Position numbers and translations under genes: made by a program. 50,631 nt of DNA. It comes from Cyclospora cayetanensis (Eukaryota; Apicomplexa; Conoidasida; Eucoccidiorida; Eimeriidae). The stretch lies in contig NW_020312187.1 of the NCBI RefSeq assembly GCF_002999335.1, forward strand, positions 1-50,631, in the 5' to 3' direction. Each line of letters begins with the position of its first letter. Positions within the stretch are counted from its first letter, which is position 1. Under the pieces are notes generated by a model. The model searched no databases, was not told the origin of the DNA, and saw nothing but the letters and a program-made list of their open reading frames with translations. Below are positions 35,781 through 47,900 of the stretch, piece by piece.

Positions 35781-36083
35781 CAGCACTCTACAGCGTGCTA
35801 GCTGACTGCTGCAAATGGGGAACAACGGCAGTTCTGCGCCTCCATTGACTTTCGCTGCGGGGGGCCCCCGAGGGGAGGGGCCTCGCACAGGCCCTGCCCC
35901 CCCCTCTGCCGCGGCTTCGTCCTCCCCACACGGTACGTCGAGGATCTGCCTGCTGCACTTCATGATCCGTTCTTGGTAGTTGAGGCTTGCGCGGCTTGAG
36001 AAGAGTCAAGCACGAGGAGGAAAAGCTCTGGGGAGGGGGAGAAACCTCTGGAGAGGAGGAGGGTGCAGGAGAGGGGCAGAAGA

Positions 36084-38142
36084 ATGCGCGCTGTTGCAGG
36101 CTCGCTGTTTGCTGCTGCTGCGCGGTGTGTGTCAAATGGTGCAGTGTCAATCCTTGAGCGTCGCCTCCTGGCCGTCCGAGGGGCCCCTGGAAGCTCACAG
36201 AACTTTTCCGGTTCTCTCGTTCTGCCCCTACCTTGTGAGATGACCACAGCAGCAGTTGTGGCAGCTGGCAGCAGCAGCAGCGGCAGCAGCAGCAGTTTGC
36301 CCGCCTTGGAAGAAGGCGCTGAAGTGCCGCATGCTCTCTGTCGCTCATGCTGCACTCGAGCGCGGCAGCAGGGGCCCCCTGACCCCTCCCTGCTGCTGTC
36401 GGGGACTGAGCTGCTGCGAAGCACCCCCGAGGCGCTTTCAGAAGCCCCCAGCGCAGTAGCGACTGGCGAACACCTGAGCAGCTGCAGCAACTGCAGCAGC
36501 AGCAACTGCAGCAGCAGCAACTGCAACTGCAGCAACTGCAGCGCGGCTGTCCCCGCAGACCCCCAGGGCAGCGCTGTTGTTGTGCCTTTGGAGGCAGCTG
36601 CAGCTGCAGCAGCTGCAGCAGCAGCAGCAGCAGCAGCAGCCCAGCACCCGCAGCAGCAGGAAGCACCCCAGCAGCAGCAGGTGCAGCAGCAGCAGCAGCA
36701 GCAGCAGGCACATCGCTTGTGCGGGGCTGCCTGTGCGGGAGAGGGGGGAGGCAGCAACGGGCTCCCTGTGCCTCCCCGAGGCGTCAGCAGCAGCAGTCGC
36801 AGCAGCAGTGAAGGGACAGGAGTGGACGGTTTCTTGCGAGGGGCAGATTTGCTGCCCGCAGCAGCAGCTGCGGGGGTGTGTGTGGCTGCGGGGGGGGGGG
36901 CCCTCGCGAGTTTTCCCCAGGAGGGCCCCCGAGGCGCCTTGACGTTGAGCGATGTGGTTGAAGGCGGAGAGGGCGAGGGTTTTTCGAGGCTTGCGAGGGG
37001 CCCCCCCCCGCCTCTGCCGCGGGGGGCCCCCAACCCTTCCCCGAGCGGTGTGGGTGGCTCGCAGGGTTTGTTGCCGACGGTCGCTGCAGCCGCCGCTGTC
37101 GCTGCAGCGGCTCCGGCAGCTGGCGCTTCTGGCAATGCGAGTGGCAGCAGCGGCACGAGCAGCAGCAGCAGCAGCGGCAGCACTGGCAGCAGCGGCACCG
37201 GCAGCAGCGGCACTGGCAGCAGCAGTGTGTTCCGGCCTGGCGTGCCCCCCTCCGAGCCGCACTGCGTTGACTTTTATGTGCGAAATTTTTGGCGAGTTGC
37301 GAAGACTCAGAACGATTTGGAGTCGCCGACTTTGGGCCAGTGCAGGGGCTTCTTCTTCCGCCTTCTGCTGCACCCCCGAGGCACCATGGGGACGGATTCG
37401 GAGGCGTCACACCTCTCAGTCTTCTTGGAGGCGGTGCGACAGGACTGGTATCCCGAGGACTGGGTGTTTCCGAACGTGCGCTTCGAGCTGACAGTGGTGA
37501 ACGTGAGGGATCCGAAGCTGTCGGTGACCTCCTGGGCGCACTGGACCTTCAGCAGCGAAGCGACAAGTCGCGGATGGCAGAAAATGATATCGCATGCACG
37601 CCTTACGCGGCAATCTGGATTCCTAGACGATGAGGGCACCGTTCTGGTGAGGGGCAAAGCGGAACCCCCATTCGCGTGCCTGTGGTCAAGGGGGCCCCTC
37701 TATAGGCCGCACAGGGCCTGGGAGTATATCCCCGAGAGGGCTGCCAAAGCTCTAGAGGAAGTGTCGTCCTCCTGCTCCGTCGCAGCAGCCGCGCTCGCAG
37801 GAGGCGGGGGCGGTGCCCCTTCCCCTCATCAGGGGCCCCCCCCAGCAGCGGCGACGCACAGGTTGAAGGCTCCCAGCGCCAGCCTGCTCTCGTATGTGGA
37901 TCCGATCGTGCCTGCACTCCAGCCGTCTCTTGGCGCAGATTGTGTTGCGCTCTTCATCCACGTGAGTCGGGCTTCAAGGGGCCTCTTCATCAGGCAGGCC
38001 TTCTAGGGGGAGGGGGGAAGGTGGTAGAAGGGAAGGGAAGGGAAGGCAGTAGAAGAAACGCGTAGAAGGGCAGCGAAGAAAGAGCGTGGGTGGGGAGAAA
38101 GAGCAGCTTTGGGGAGAGAAAGAAAGAAAGAGAGAAAGAGAG

Positions 38143-38173
<31 letters not shown>

Positions 38174-41100
38174 GACAGAGAGAGAGAGAGAGGGAGACAG
38201 AAAGAGAGAAAGAGGTTAAGGGGGTATTGCGGGCAGCAGAACGGCAAGCGGCCTGCTGTGGAGCCCAGTTGCAGCCCATGTATCTGTGTGGATTTCTCTC
38301 CGTATGTATGTATATTCGTGAATCTATATATACATATGTATATGTACATATGTATATATATCTGTATTTGTATGTATATTTCTGTGTGTGTATGTGTGTG
38401 TTAATAGTGCCTCTTCCACTTGTGCGAGTTTCGACGGCATATTTATTTGTGGGGAGCTGACCAAATATCGTATCCTTCTCCGGAGGCCTTAGCCGCGGAT
38501 CCTTCGTTGGCAGCCTCGATTCCTTCTTTTGCGGATGGTTCGCTTATTGGGGCCCTTCAGCACACATTCGCTTACATGCAGCTGTGGCCGATGACAGTCG
38601 CATGCAGACGCCTGCAGCAGCTAGCGGGTGAGGGGGGCTTCGCGGCGCGAGAAATTTGCCCCTCGGAGGTGTGGAAGTGGTACGGAGCAGAGCTTTTCCC
38701 GAAGAACTCCTCGAGCAGGAGGGGGGCCCCTCCCGCTTTGCCGGGGGCCCCCTCCTCGCTGAACAGGAGACTCGCGTTCTGCTCGCTCTGCCACAGATGT
38801 ACTTGCTGTTGCAGATGCAGGCAGCACGCGCCAGCGCCAGTCGTCCTCCAAGGGCCTCCTCCCCCCGGGAACGCTGCAGCCGCAGCTGGCATGCCTCATG
38901 GCAACAGCAGCGGCAACAACGGATATGAGCAGCAACGCGCCTTAAGTCCTCCGCAGCAGGGGATCGCCGAGGATTGGTTCGAGAGAGATCCCGCGAAGTT
39001 GGAACGAGACTCTTGTCTTTGCTGCGATCTCGTCGACAAGTATGCAGTCGCCCTCCTATGCCCTCTCTTCTCTCCTGTGGCGGCTATGCGCCTTTCGTGG
39101 AGTCTCTCTTTCTGTTTTTCTCTCTCTCTCTCTCTCATGTCGAATGCAGCTGCAGAGAGGAGAGGAGTGGAGCGGCATCGCCTCGCCTCGCCTCGCCTCT
39201 CCTCTCGCGCACAGTAATTTCTCCTTCACGGTTCCTTATTATGCATGTCCAGCGAGAGCTTCCCACTTATGGGGCCCTTCGCCCGTCACGCGTTTTCCCG
39301 GCCGAGTAGATGTGTGCTACATATATATTTGTGCATATCTGTCTACCCATATCTACTTCTACGTCTATTTGTATATCTAGATAGATCTATGCAGTAATGC
39401 ATGCATGCGTGCAAACGCTTACGCCCACAGGCATAGGCATGCAGCCCAACTGTGGAGGGCAGTGCGTATCTTGGACGCCTGTCAGCTGTTTTTTGGCACG
39501 CCGCATTCGCAGTTTGTCGCGTTGGCGCTTCTATTGCCCATTTCCTCCGTGGGTGTCGGGGTCTGTGTCTGTGTGTGTTTGTGCACGTCGTGAACAACAG
39601 GTACCCGGAGCTGATGGACGCAATGCCACCGCAGCCAAACACGAAGTTGGTGTTGAAGGCGCTCCACTTCCATGATTTGCAGAAGCTGGACACTCCGGAT
39701 CCGCTGGTCAGAGTGCATACGGAGTTGTTTTCTCTGCTGATGAGGGAAATCACGCGGGCAAGCCTCGAAGCCAGGGACCCCACAGAAGCCTCAAACACAA
39801 AACAGCGGGGAGCCACTGATCCTGCTACATCGATGACGACTGCGGCTGATGTCGCTGCTGCTGCTGGAAGCAGCAGCAGCTGCAGCAACAGTATTTGGGA
39901 TGCGGATACGCACCACTACAGCTCGTGCGATCATCTCGAGGCAACCTGCCACGAATTGTTTTGTTCCTCAGACAGATCCATTGGACTTATGGCTCCGTAG
40001 GTTTCCCTCTCTTCCCCCGCTTGAAGGAGCTGCTGCTGCGAGTCTCGCTCCTTCGACTCCATCTCCTGCTGCTGCTATTGCTGCTGTTGCCGTTGCACTT
40101 TGGCACTGGTTGCTAGTTGCCTTCCTGCTTACTTCGTGGTGCTGACGGCGGCGAAAGGAGGGAGTTTGGAAGCCTTTGGTCCGACTCTCATACAATGCAA
40201 AATCAGAGAGAGTGTGCTGAGGCGGCAAATCTCTAATAATGCGTTTCCTTGCCTCGCTTTTGCACACTCTTCTGTGGTCTCTTCGTACATAGCCGAAACG
40301 CGTGTCGCGCTGCATCTACACTTTTATGCGTAAAGATATCTTCCTAGAGAGGCTCTCACACCTTTTCCCTCTGACTCCCTCCCGCTTTCTGCCTTGCACC
40401 TGCGACTTGCATCGGCCGCTGTCTTGCTGTTTTCAAGCTCCCTTGAAACGTTTCCTTCTGTGTCTATGGCCCTACAGATGCCCACATTGCTTTTTGTGGT
40501 TTCCTCCTGTGTTTGCCTTTTCAGGGATGGGACCCCCGATATATCGGCAGGATTTACGCGGTGTCGCCATGTTCATTCGTTGCAGAAGGCGCTGGAGAGC
40601 TGTGGAAAGGCGCTTCAGCAGTATCCTGAGGTGTTGTTTGTGTACCTCCAGTCGGCCAAGCAGAGTAAGAAAGGCGAGCTTTTCGATGCTCCCTTGCGGC
40701 TCGATGCTCAGGGTTTGCTGCAGCTGCGACAGAACGGTGGGATGTCGGCAGCGGGAGGGCCACAGGTAACATCTCCGGAAGTGGAGGGGGGAGGCGGAGG
40801 AGGCGGAGGAGGCTTAAGTGGCAGTGGGAGTGCCTTTGTTTCTCTAGACAAGGAGCGACAAAGGCGGCGACTGCGGAAGAAGCTGCAGCTCTCGAGGAGA
40901 GGCTCCAAGGGTGCTCGAGACTTTGCAGAAGAGAGCGAGGGATCTGAGGCGGAGGGGGTAGCTTTCACGGAGGAGGAGGAAGGCGGCGGGCTGTCTTCAG
41001 GGTGTTGTAAAGGTGGGGTTGGTGGCGGCAGCAGCAGCAAGGGGGGCAGTGTGTCTCAGGGGCCTCTGGGCTCTCAAGCGGCGACGGCAGCACCCCCTAG

Positions 41101-41920
41101 CGGCTCTCCGAGTGGGGGGGGAGGCCCTCAGGAAAAGTGGTATTCCTTGTTTGCGCTATTTGTTCGGGAAGGCGATCTGAAGGGTGACGGCTGTGGCGCT
41201 GGCACGAGTCACTACTTGCTGCTGCGTCCTGAGGAAGATGGCCCCTGGTTTAGAATAGGGGATGGGCGTGTCGAGAGGTTAAGCACTAAAGTTGACTTCA
41301 CGGAGTGGAAGTGCCACCGAGACTTCTTCTGTGGGGGTGCCGTCTACGTTGCGGAAGACTACATTGACGCGATTCAAGCGGGCGAGGTAGATCTGAGCGG
41401 CGATCTTCGCGAGCTGAACCCCTGGCTCTACTATAGGGTTCTTTACGAGCTGGGAATTACCGAGTCGGAGATCAAGCGGCCGTGGACGGTGCCTCTCCAG
41501 CAGCAGCAGCAGCAGGCGCCTTTGCCGCCCTCGCGGCAGAAAAAGGAGCAACAGACTGCTCTGCAGCCGTCGCAGAAGGAGGAGGCAGACACCGCATTTG
41601 CTGAGGATGCCGTGTCTGCCAGCGAAGCGCCCGGGGGGGCCTCGCAGCAGATGCAGCTTCCGGACGGCGCAGGAGTTGGGCAAGAAGCCGTCGATGCAGC
41701 AGAAAGAACGTCCCCGCCGCTGCCCCCCCCTCCCTCAGTGCCAGCGCCAGAGCCAGCACCACTCGCGGAAGTGTTGCATGCAACAGATGCGCAGGCGGGT
41801 GCATGCGATCAGAAGGAGGACGCCGTACAAGGGACGCGCAAGGCAGCGGCGGTCCCCTCCCCCCCCCCGACGACAGCCTTAACGGCACCCTCATCCGGCC
41901 CTGTTTCCCCCAGCAACAAC

Positions 41921-41953
<33 letters not shown>

Positions 41954-44900
41954 GCAGAAGCAGCAGAAGCAGAAGCAGAAGCAGTCGAAGAGCTGTGTAG
42001 TGCCGTCACTGAGGCCCGCCTGCAGTCAATCCAGCCGGTCGCTTCTTGGCTTCTACGCGTGGTGGAGGAGAAGGCGCAACTAGCGGCTGCAGCGGCTCTT
42101 GCTGGCGAGCAGGTGGAGCCGCAGGAAGAGAGGAAGGCAGCGGCAGAAAGGGCGTTCTGCGCCATCGAGGAGGAGGAACTGCTGGTTCTCAACGAGCTGC
42201 GTCAGGTGCTCGCGGAGATCCTCCTAGATGAGTGGATCGACTCCTTTTGTCCGAAGACGGCCTGCGGGCTGCTCCCCATAGCCGCAGCTGCTGCAGCAGG
42301 AGATTCGTCGTCGTCGTTAGCGACTGCGGTAGCTGCTGCTGCCGCAGCCGCAGCAACTGCTGCTGGCGGAGGAGGGGGCGGGCGACTTTCGTGGGCTGCG
42401 TCTTCTCCCCAGTGCTTCAACCTGCTGACTCCAGAGGGCCGACTGCTCGTGACGACGGCTGTGAAGATCCTGCAGGGCCCCCTCTCGCGTCTCATAGACG
42501 TTGTGGCGTCGCTAGCGCGAGAAGCGGCAGCCTACCTCCAGGGGATTCACATACGGGCAGCTGAACTCCAGCGGCAGTTCCAGGCTGCAGGAGGAGCTCC
42601 TCCCGGTGGGGAGGCTTTTGCAGCGGATGTCGACGCGCTGATCAAGACTGCAGAGGCGCAAGCAGCAGATTCGACGGCCGCTGCAGCGCCTGCCGCCACG
42701 GAAGAACTCGCCGAAGCATTTGGCATCGATGGCTTCAGTCAGACAACGCAGGCGCAGCAAACCGTCATAGCGCGTCTCTGCGACCTCTGGAACTGCTGCT
42801 GGGCTTGCAGCGAAGAGGTCGCATCCCTCTTCTCGCGACCTGGCACTTCTTCCTCCCCCGTTGCTGCCTCTCGAGCGTCTCCCTTCTCTCTGGCCTTCAG
42901 CACGGCTGCTGCCGCTGCGGCAGCCGCCGTTCACGCCTCCCCCACAGGCCCTCCGGAGGGGCCCCTCCTCTCCCGAGCGACGCAGCTGCTGCTGGCTCTG
43001 GAGCACCGGGAAGGCTTCGCGACGGAGGGGAGTCTTGACCAGACGCTCAACGCCGTCTCCTGTCTCCGGCTGCGACTGGGGCCCCTGCCTCCGCTGAGGG
43101 AAATGCGACGCGTTCTCCGCGCGCACAGGCGTCTCGCAGCGCCTCTCAAAAGGCCTCACGAGGTTTTAAAGGCCTACTTCGACCTCTTGGGGGGCCCCGA
43201 TGTGGCTGCGATCCTGCGAGAAGAGGGCCTCTCCGTGCATTTCGAGAGTCTCGCCTTCCAACCGCTCAGGAATCCCACGGATGACGGCACGCGCGCAGCC
43301 ACAGCGAGCATCTTCCCAGCCGCCGTGACAGACGGCAGCTGCAGCCTCTGCTGCACCATCTGCGATACCAGGAAGAGCCGCTTCGCGCTCCCCGGAGCTG
43401 TCAGCGAAGTGCTCGCCGCAATACTGGCGTCGGCTTTGCGGTGCTGTCCGAGGCGACGTGAGGACTGCAACGGAGATCCTACGGAGGGCCTCATTGCCGC
43501 AGACTCCGCCCTCCTGTTCAGGGCTTTGCAGCACGATGCCCTTCTCGCCATGCATGCACAGAGCTGGCTGCAGCAGCAGCAGGCCAGCGCTGCAACGGGG
43601 GGGGGGACGGCTGCAAGTGCGGCTGCACTCGCTGCTGCGTCTCACCTCTCCGAGAACCGCTGCCCGAGCTGCGGAGTCGCCTACGATGCACAGGAGGCTG
43701 CGAGCACCGCTAGCGGCCGAGGCAACGGAATCAGCGGCTCCAGCAGCAGTGTACTTCCAGCTGCAGCAGCGGCCCCAACGGCGGGAGAAGCAGCAGCACA
43801 AGCAGGAGGAGAAGCAGCAGCGCAAGCAGCAGCGCAAGCAGCAGCGCAAGCAGCAGCACAAGCAGCAGCACAAGCAGCAGCCGTGGCGGCAGTAGCGTCT
43901 GGAGGGGCAGCAGCGAGTAAGAAAAGGAAGGCAGCACGAGGAGGAGGGCCCTCCGGCGGAGCCGGTGCGGCTAAAGAGTCTCTGGTGCCTCTCCTGGATG
44001 CCGTTTTACCGTATGTCACCTTCACACAGGCCGCAGCTGCGAGCGCAGATCCACGCGTCTTTCTGCTGTCGCTCGCCTTCTTGACTCCCAGCCAGAGGAG
44101 CAGCAGCAGCATTCGAGAGGGCCCAGTGGCGTGGGGACGTCTTGCGTCGGCGGAAAGCAGCGAGAGCCTCTGCAGGCGCGCTGCAGCTGCAGTTGTGGGA
44201 ACTCCGGGGTCTCCCTCCGGCTCTCTTTGCTCAGGCTTGTTGCGATTTGGCTGTGGAGCTGATCCGTATGGGACGGGCAGTGGCAGCAGCAGCCTTGGGG
44301 GCGGGGGGGGGGGGCCCCTTGGCTCTTCTCCCCCTGGTTCGTCGCCTCCGGGGGCCTCTCGGTGCAGGGGAGTCGCGGCAGCGGCGGATCTGTGCACGCA
44401 GCTGCTGGATGTGGGAATTTTAGTAGGCCAGGATGTGTGTGGACTGGAGGGCTTCTGCATAGAGGAGGCCCTTCCCCTGAGACATCGGCTGCTCGTCAGA
44501 CGCACCGACGGAGGCGGTGCTCCTATAAATGTGAGGCGCCTGCACTGCGCAATCCGCAGAATACTGCGATCGCAGTTGGGCAGCCTTGGAGGGGCTGCGG
44601 ATGCCTGCGCGGGCAGTAGCGGCAGCGGCAGTGGCAGTGGGGGAGGCGTAGACGGAGATGACACGTGGGGTTATCCATCGCTCACAAAGGGGAATGACAG
44701 TGTAGGCTTCGTTGATCCAGACTCGGCCTTCAGTTATACCCCTACGCCGCTCGACGCGTTCCTGCTGTACGCCCTCCGTCCGGATCCTGACCCCACGAGA
44801 AAAGGTAGGCCTCGTTATTGCGAGGGAACCAAAAGCAGCTCGATTTTTGTGCTCGTTGGGCGAAGAGGAGGGGGGGAAGAGGATGTTTTCCTGTGTCTGT

Positions 44901-47900
44901 GGAGGGCTTCTGGCTCCTCAATGAGACTCTCTATTGGCTGTGGAGGCGAAGTAGCAGATGATGCACCGCACGTAGAGAGAGGGCCCTGTCTCTACGAGGG
45001 GTGTGTGTTTAGATGGGCGGTGTAAACGTGTGTGACTTTTTGTCTATGCGTAATTATATGGATATATGTATGTATATATATATATATGTGTATGTACTTA
45101 TATGGAGACGTATTTTTCAAATGGGTGTATGTATGTATGTGGATGTCTGTAAATGTGTGAATGTATGTGGATGTCTGTAAATGTGTGAATGTATGTGTGT
45201 ATATGTTTCTTTAGGGCGTCGTCGCTTTACGTTGATGGAGGCGAGCGAGGCAGTGGAGGCGTACGCCGATCAGAAGCGTCTGTTGGTGGATTCGGGGGCC
45301 CCCGATGTGACGATTTTGGTGATGGGGGCCCCTCTGCGTTCTTACCAGTCCAGTACTTCCGGCAGCAGTGCTACGAGCGGTGGGGGGGGGGAGCTGTTTC
45401 CTCTGGATGATGCGTCGGACTATCCCCTTCTGCTGTTCAAGTGGTTTGCGCCGGATTCAGTGGACCTTCTTTGCCTGGGGGCTTTGGTGTGCGACGCGAA
45501 GCAGCAGCTGCAGCAGTACGTGGTGTCGTGGCTGCTGCCGCTAGCAGCTGCACGGGGGCTTGTGACTGTGGAGGAGCAGCGGTCCCTCGAGTCGGGAGGA
45601 GATTCTCTCTTGGTGTTGGAGGAGTGCCATGTGCGGACGGTGCAGAATATCCGCAGGTGGACGTGCGCTATTCGCAAGATCAATAAGCGGACTGGCGACG
45701 TCATCCTTGTGCAGCCGAAGATTTCTATTGAGTCTCCTGCCTCCTTACGGCACAGAGAGGCGGCGGTGCTTCTTGACAGGGTGCGTGCGCTGGAGGGGTT
45801 TGTGGAGGCCGAGTTGGATGGTCTCGCAGCAGCGCTGCCTCCCCTCGCTTCTGCAGCAGCAGCAGCAGCAGCTGCTGCTGCTGCAGCGGGAGAAGGGTCT
45901 GCTGTAGCTCGGATGTCATCGGACGCGCTTCTGCTGAGTGCCGGAGGCACAGACGGCGTAGGAGGCGCGGGAGGTGCAGCGTGCTTGGGGGGGGGCCCCT
46001 ATGGAGGGCCCTCCCCAAGCCTGCTGCTGGCGGGGAGTGGCGTGGTCGTCGGTGCTTCTGCGGACGGGGGGGAGGACGAGGGGCTGGGGGGCAAGCGGAA
46101 GAAGAAGAAGAGCAAGAAGCAAGTGCCCAAAGCCTCGATTCCATCGAACAAGAAGAGCACCATTGCACGGCTGGCAGAAGATAGACGGCGAGAAGAGAAA
46201 GAGATCATGGGCGACGGGGACCTCTCGCAAAATAGTCCACCGGTGCAGGCTGTCACATCCCCCTCCTCAGCTCTACTAGAGGCTGGAGGGGCAGGAGGAG
46301 CGGCAGCTGTCTCTGCTTCCGCCACTGCCATACTGCCTCCACCAGCAACTGCCCCGAAGCCCCCCCTAGCTGGCAGTGCTGGCAAGGGGAAGGAGGGCTC
46401 CTCTGCAGAGAAGAACGAGGATGCAGCTGCTGCTCTATCCGCGACAGAGCTCTTAGCCCATAATGCCACGCGCACCAAAATACAGCAGCAGGGTGTTGAA
46501 GGGCGCAGCAAGGGGAAGGACCCCACGAAAGTGGCCGTTGGTGCAGCCGCCAAGTCTCAAGACAAGCGACAGGCTCAGCAGTCCAGTAGTGCCTCAGCGG
46601 CGGCTTCACAGCAGCAGCAGCAGAAAGCGCCTGTCGCGAAGGCAGGAGAACAGCCAGCAGACAGCAGCAGCACTGCCGCAGACGCGAAGAAGCGAGAGAA
46701 GACGCAGCAGCAGCAGCAGAAACGCGCTGCAGCTGCAGCCGCCAGCGGAGGCGGGTCGTCGCAGACGGGCTTAGCCGCAGTGGCAGCCAAGTGGGGGTCG
46801 TCAGCGGCGGTTCCGGCCTTACAAGGAGACATAGAAGTGCCTGCGGCAGCTGGAGCTGGAGATGGGAAGAAGGCTGCAGCGGCAGCTGCTGCTGCAGCCT
46901 CCGGTTCGAGAAGTCGCGCAGTGGAATCGCTCCGGCGGGGGGGTGCAGCTGTCACAACGACACTACCGTCTTCTTCGTCTTCTGGGGGCCCTCAGTCAGC
47001 TGATCTTGAGGCCCCTTTGGCGAAGCTGCGCCAGCAGCAGCAGCAGGAAGTAGACTCCCCATCGTCATCGCCCTTGGCAGGAGCAACACCACTCGCCGAT
47101 TCGAGCGCAGCCGCAGAGAGCCGCTGCGCCACAGCAGCCGCAGCAGCGGGAGCAGGGGATGTATCGCCTCCTGCTTCTCCAGCGTCTGACGCTGTCGCAG
47201 CCGCAACAGAGCTGCCGTTTGCATATATGCTGCGCCCCGAAAGCCTTGTGACGTTGCAGCAGCTGTCCGTCTCCCGCGATCTCGAGACAGACACTTTGAG
47301 GTCGCTTGCCGCCGAAATTTTGGAGGCAGTGCTGCTACACATCAGCGGGGAAAGGCCGATGGCGAGCGCAGCGGCATTAGCTGCGGGAGAAGGCGGCTCG
47401 CGCTCCCAGTCAGGCGGTGCAGCAGGGGCGAAAGCTGCTACTGCCACTACTGCCACTACTGCTGCTGCTGCTGCTGCTAGGACGTCGTCACCAGGAGACT
47501 GGCTGGAGGCTTGCCGAGGGAGTGTTGCGCCCTCAGCGGCGGCAGGAGGCAGCACAGCGCTGGCGAGGCAGCGTGCAGCCGCTGCCTCGCCAGCGGGAGG
47601 GGTCTCGTCAACAGCAGCAGCAGCGACGTCTCCTGGGGTAGTCGTCGCGAGAACTCCCTTCGACAGTCCTCTTGCGAGCGACGTGTTGCTGCAGGCCGTA
47701 GAGCTGCTGGATAGCATCAGTGCCACAAGCCTCAGCAGCCAGCAGCGGCCTTTGTTTGCGAAAGAGCTGCAGACGCACTTGGAGGCGACTCTGTTGAAGT
47801 GTTTGGATTGCAGCAGCGCAGCGGCAGCGGCAGCGGCAGCTGCATCTGCAGCAGGGGGGGCCCCCTTTGCCGCGGGGAGGGGCCCCCCGGGAGGACACAC

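Larger units (their letters stand above)
34131..36083. other. Start of repeat-rich segment; possible 5' UTR/exons of the USP gene
   Basis: G+C content and CAG/CTG triplets rise abruptly. Several open frames on both strands are made mainly of Ala, Gln, Leu or Cys homopolymers and reflect triplet repeats read in different frames. Blocks of GGGGCCCC occur (for example 34153 and 35220). An additional 5' exon of the MATH-USP gene could lie here, but no start or splice chain is convincing. Confidence 0.4.

Noticed and set aside
35788..37373. Long minus-strand open frames (up to 417 codons)
   Set aside because: They are antisense readings of CAG/CTG runs giving poly-Ala, Leu and Cys, and lie opposite a MATH domain with clear motifs on the plus strand.
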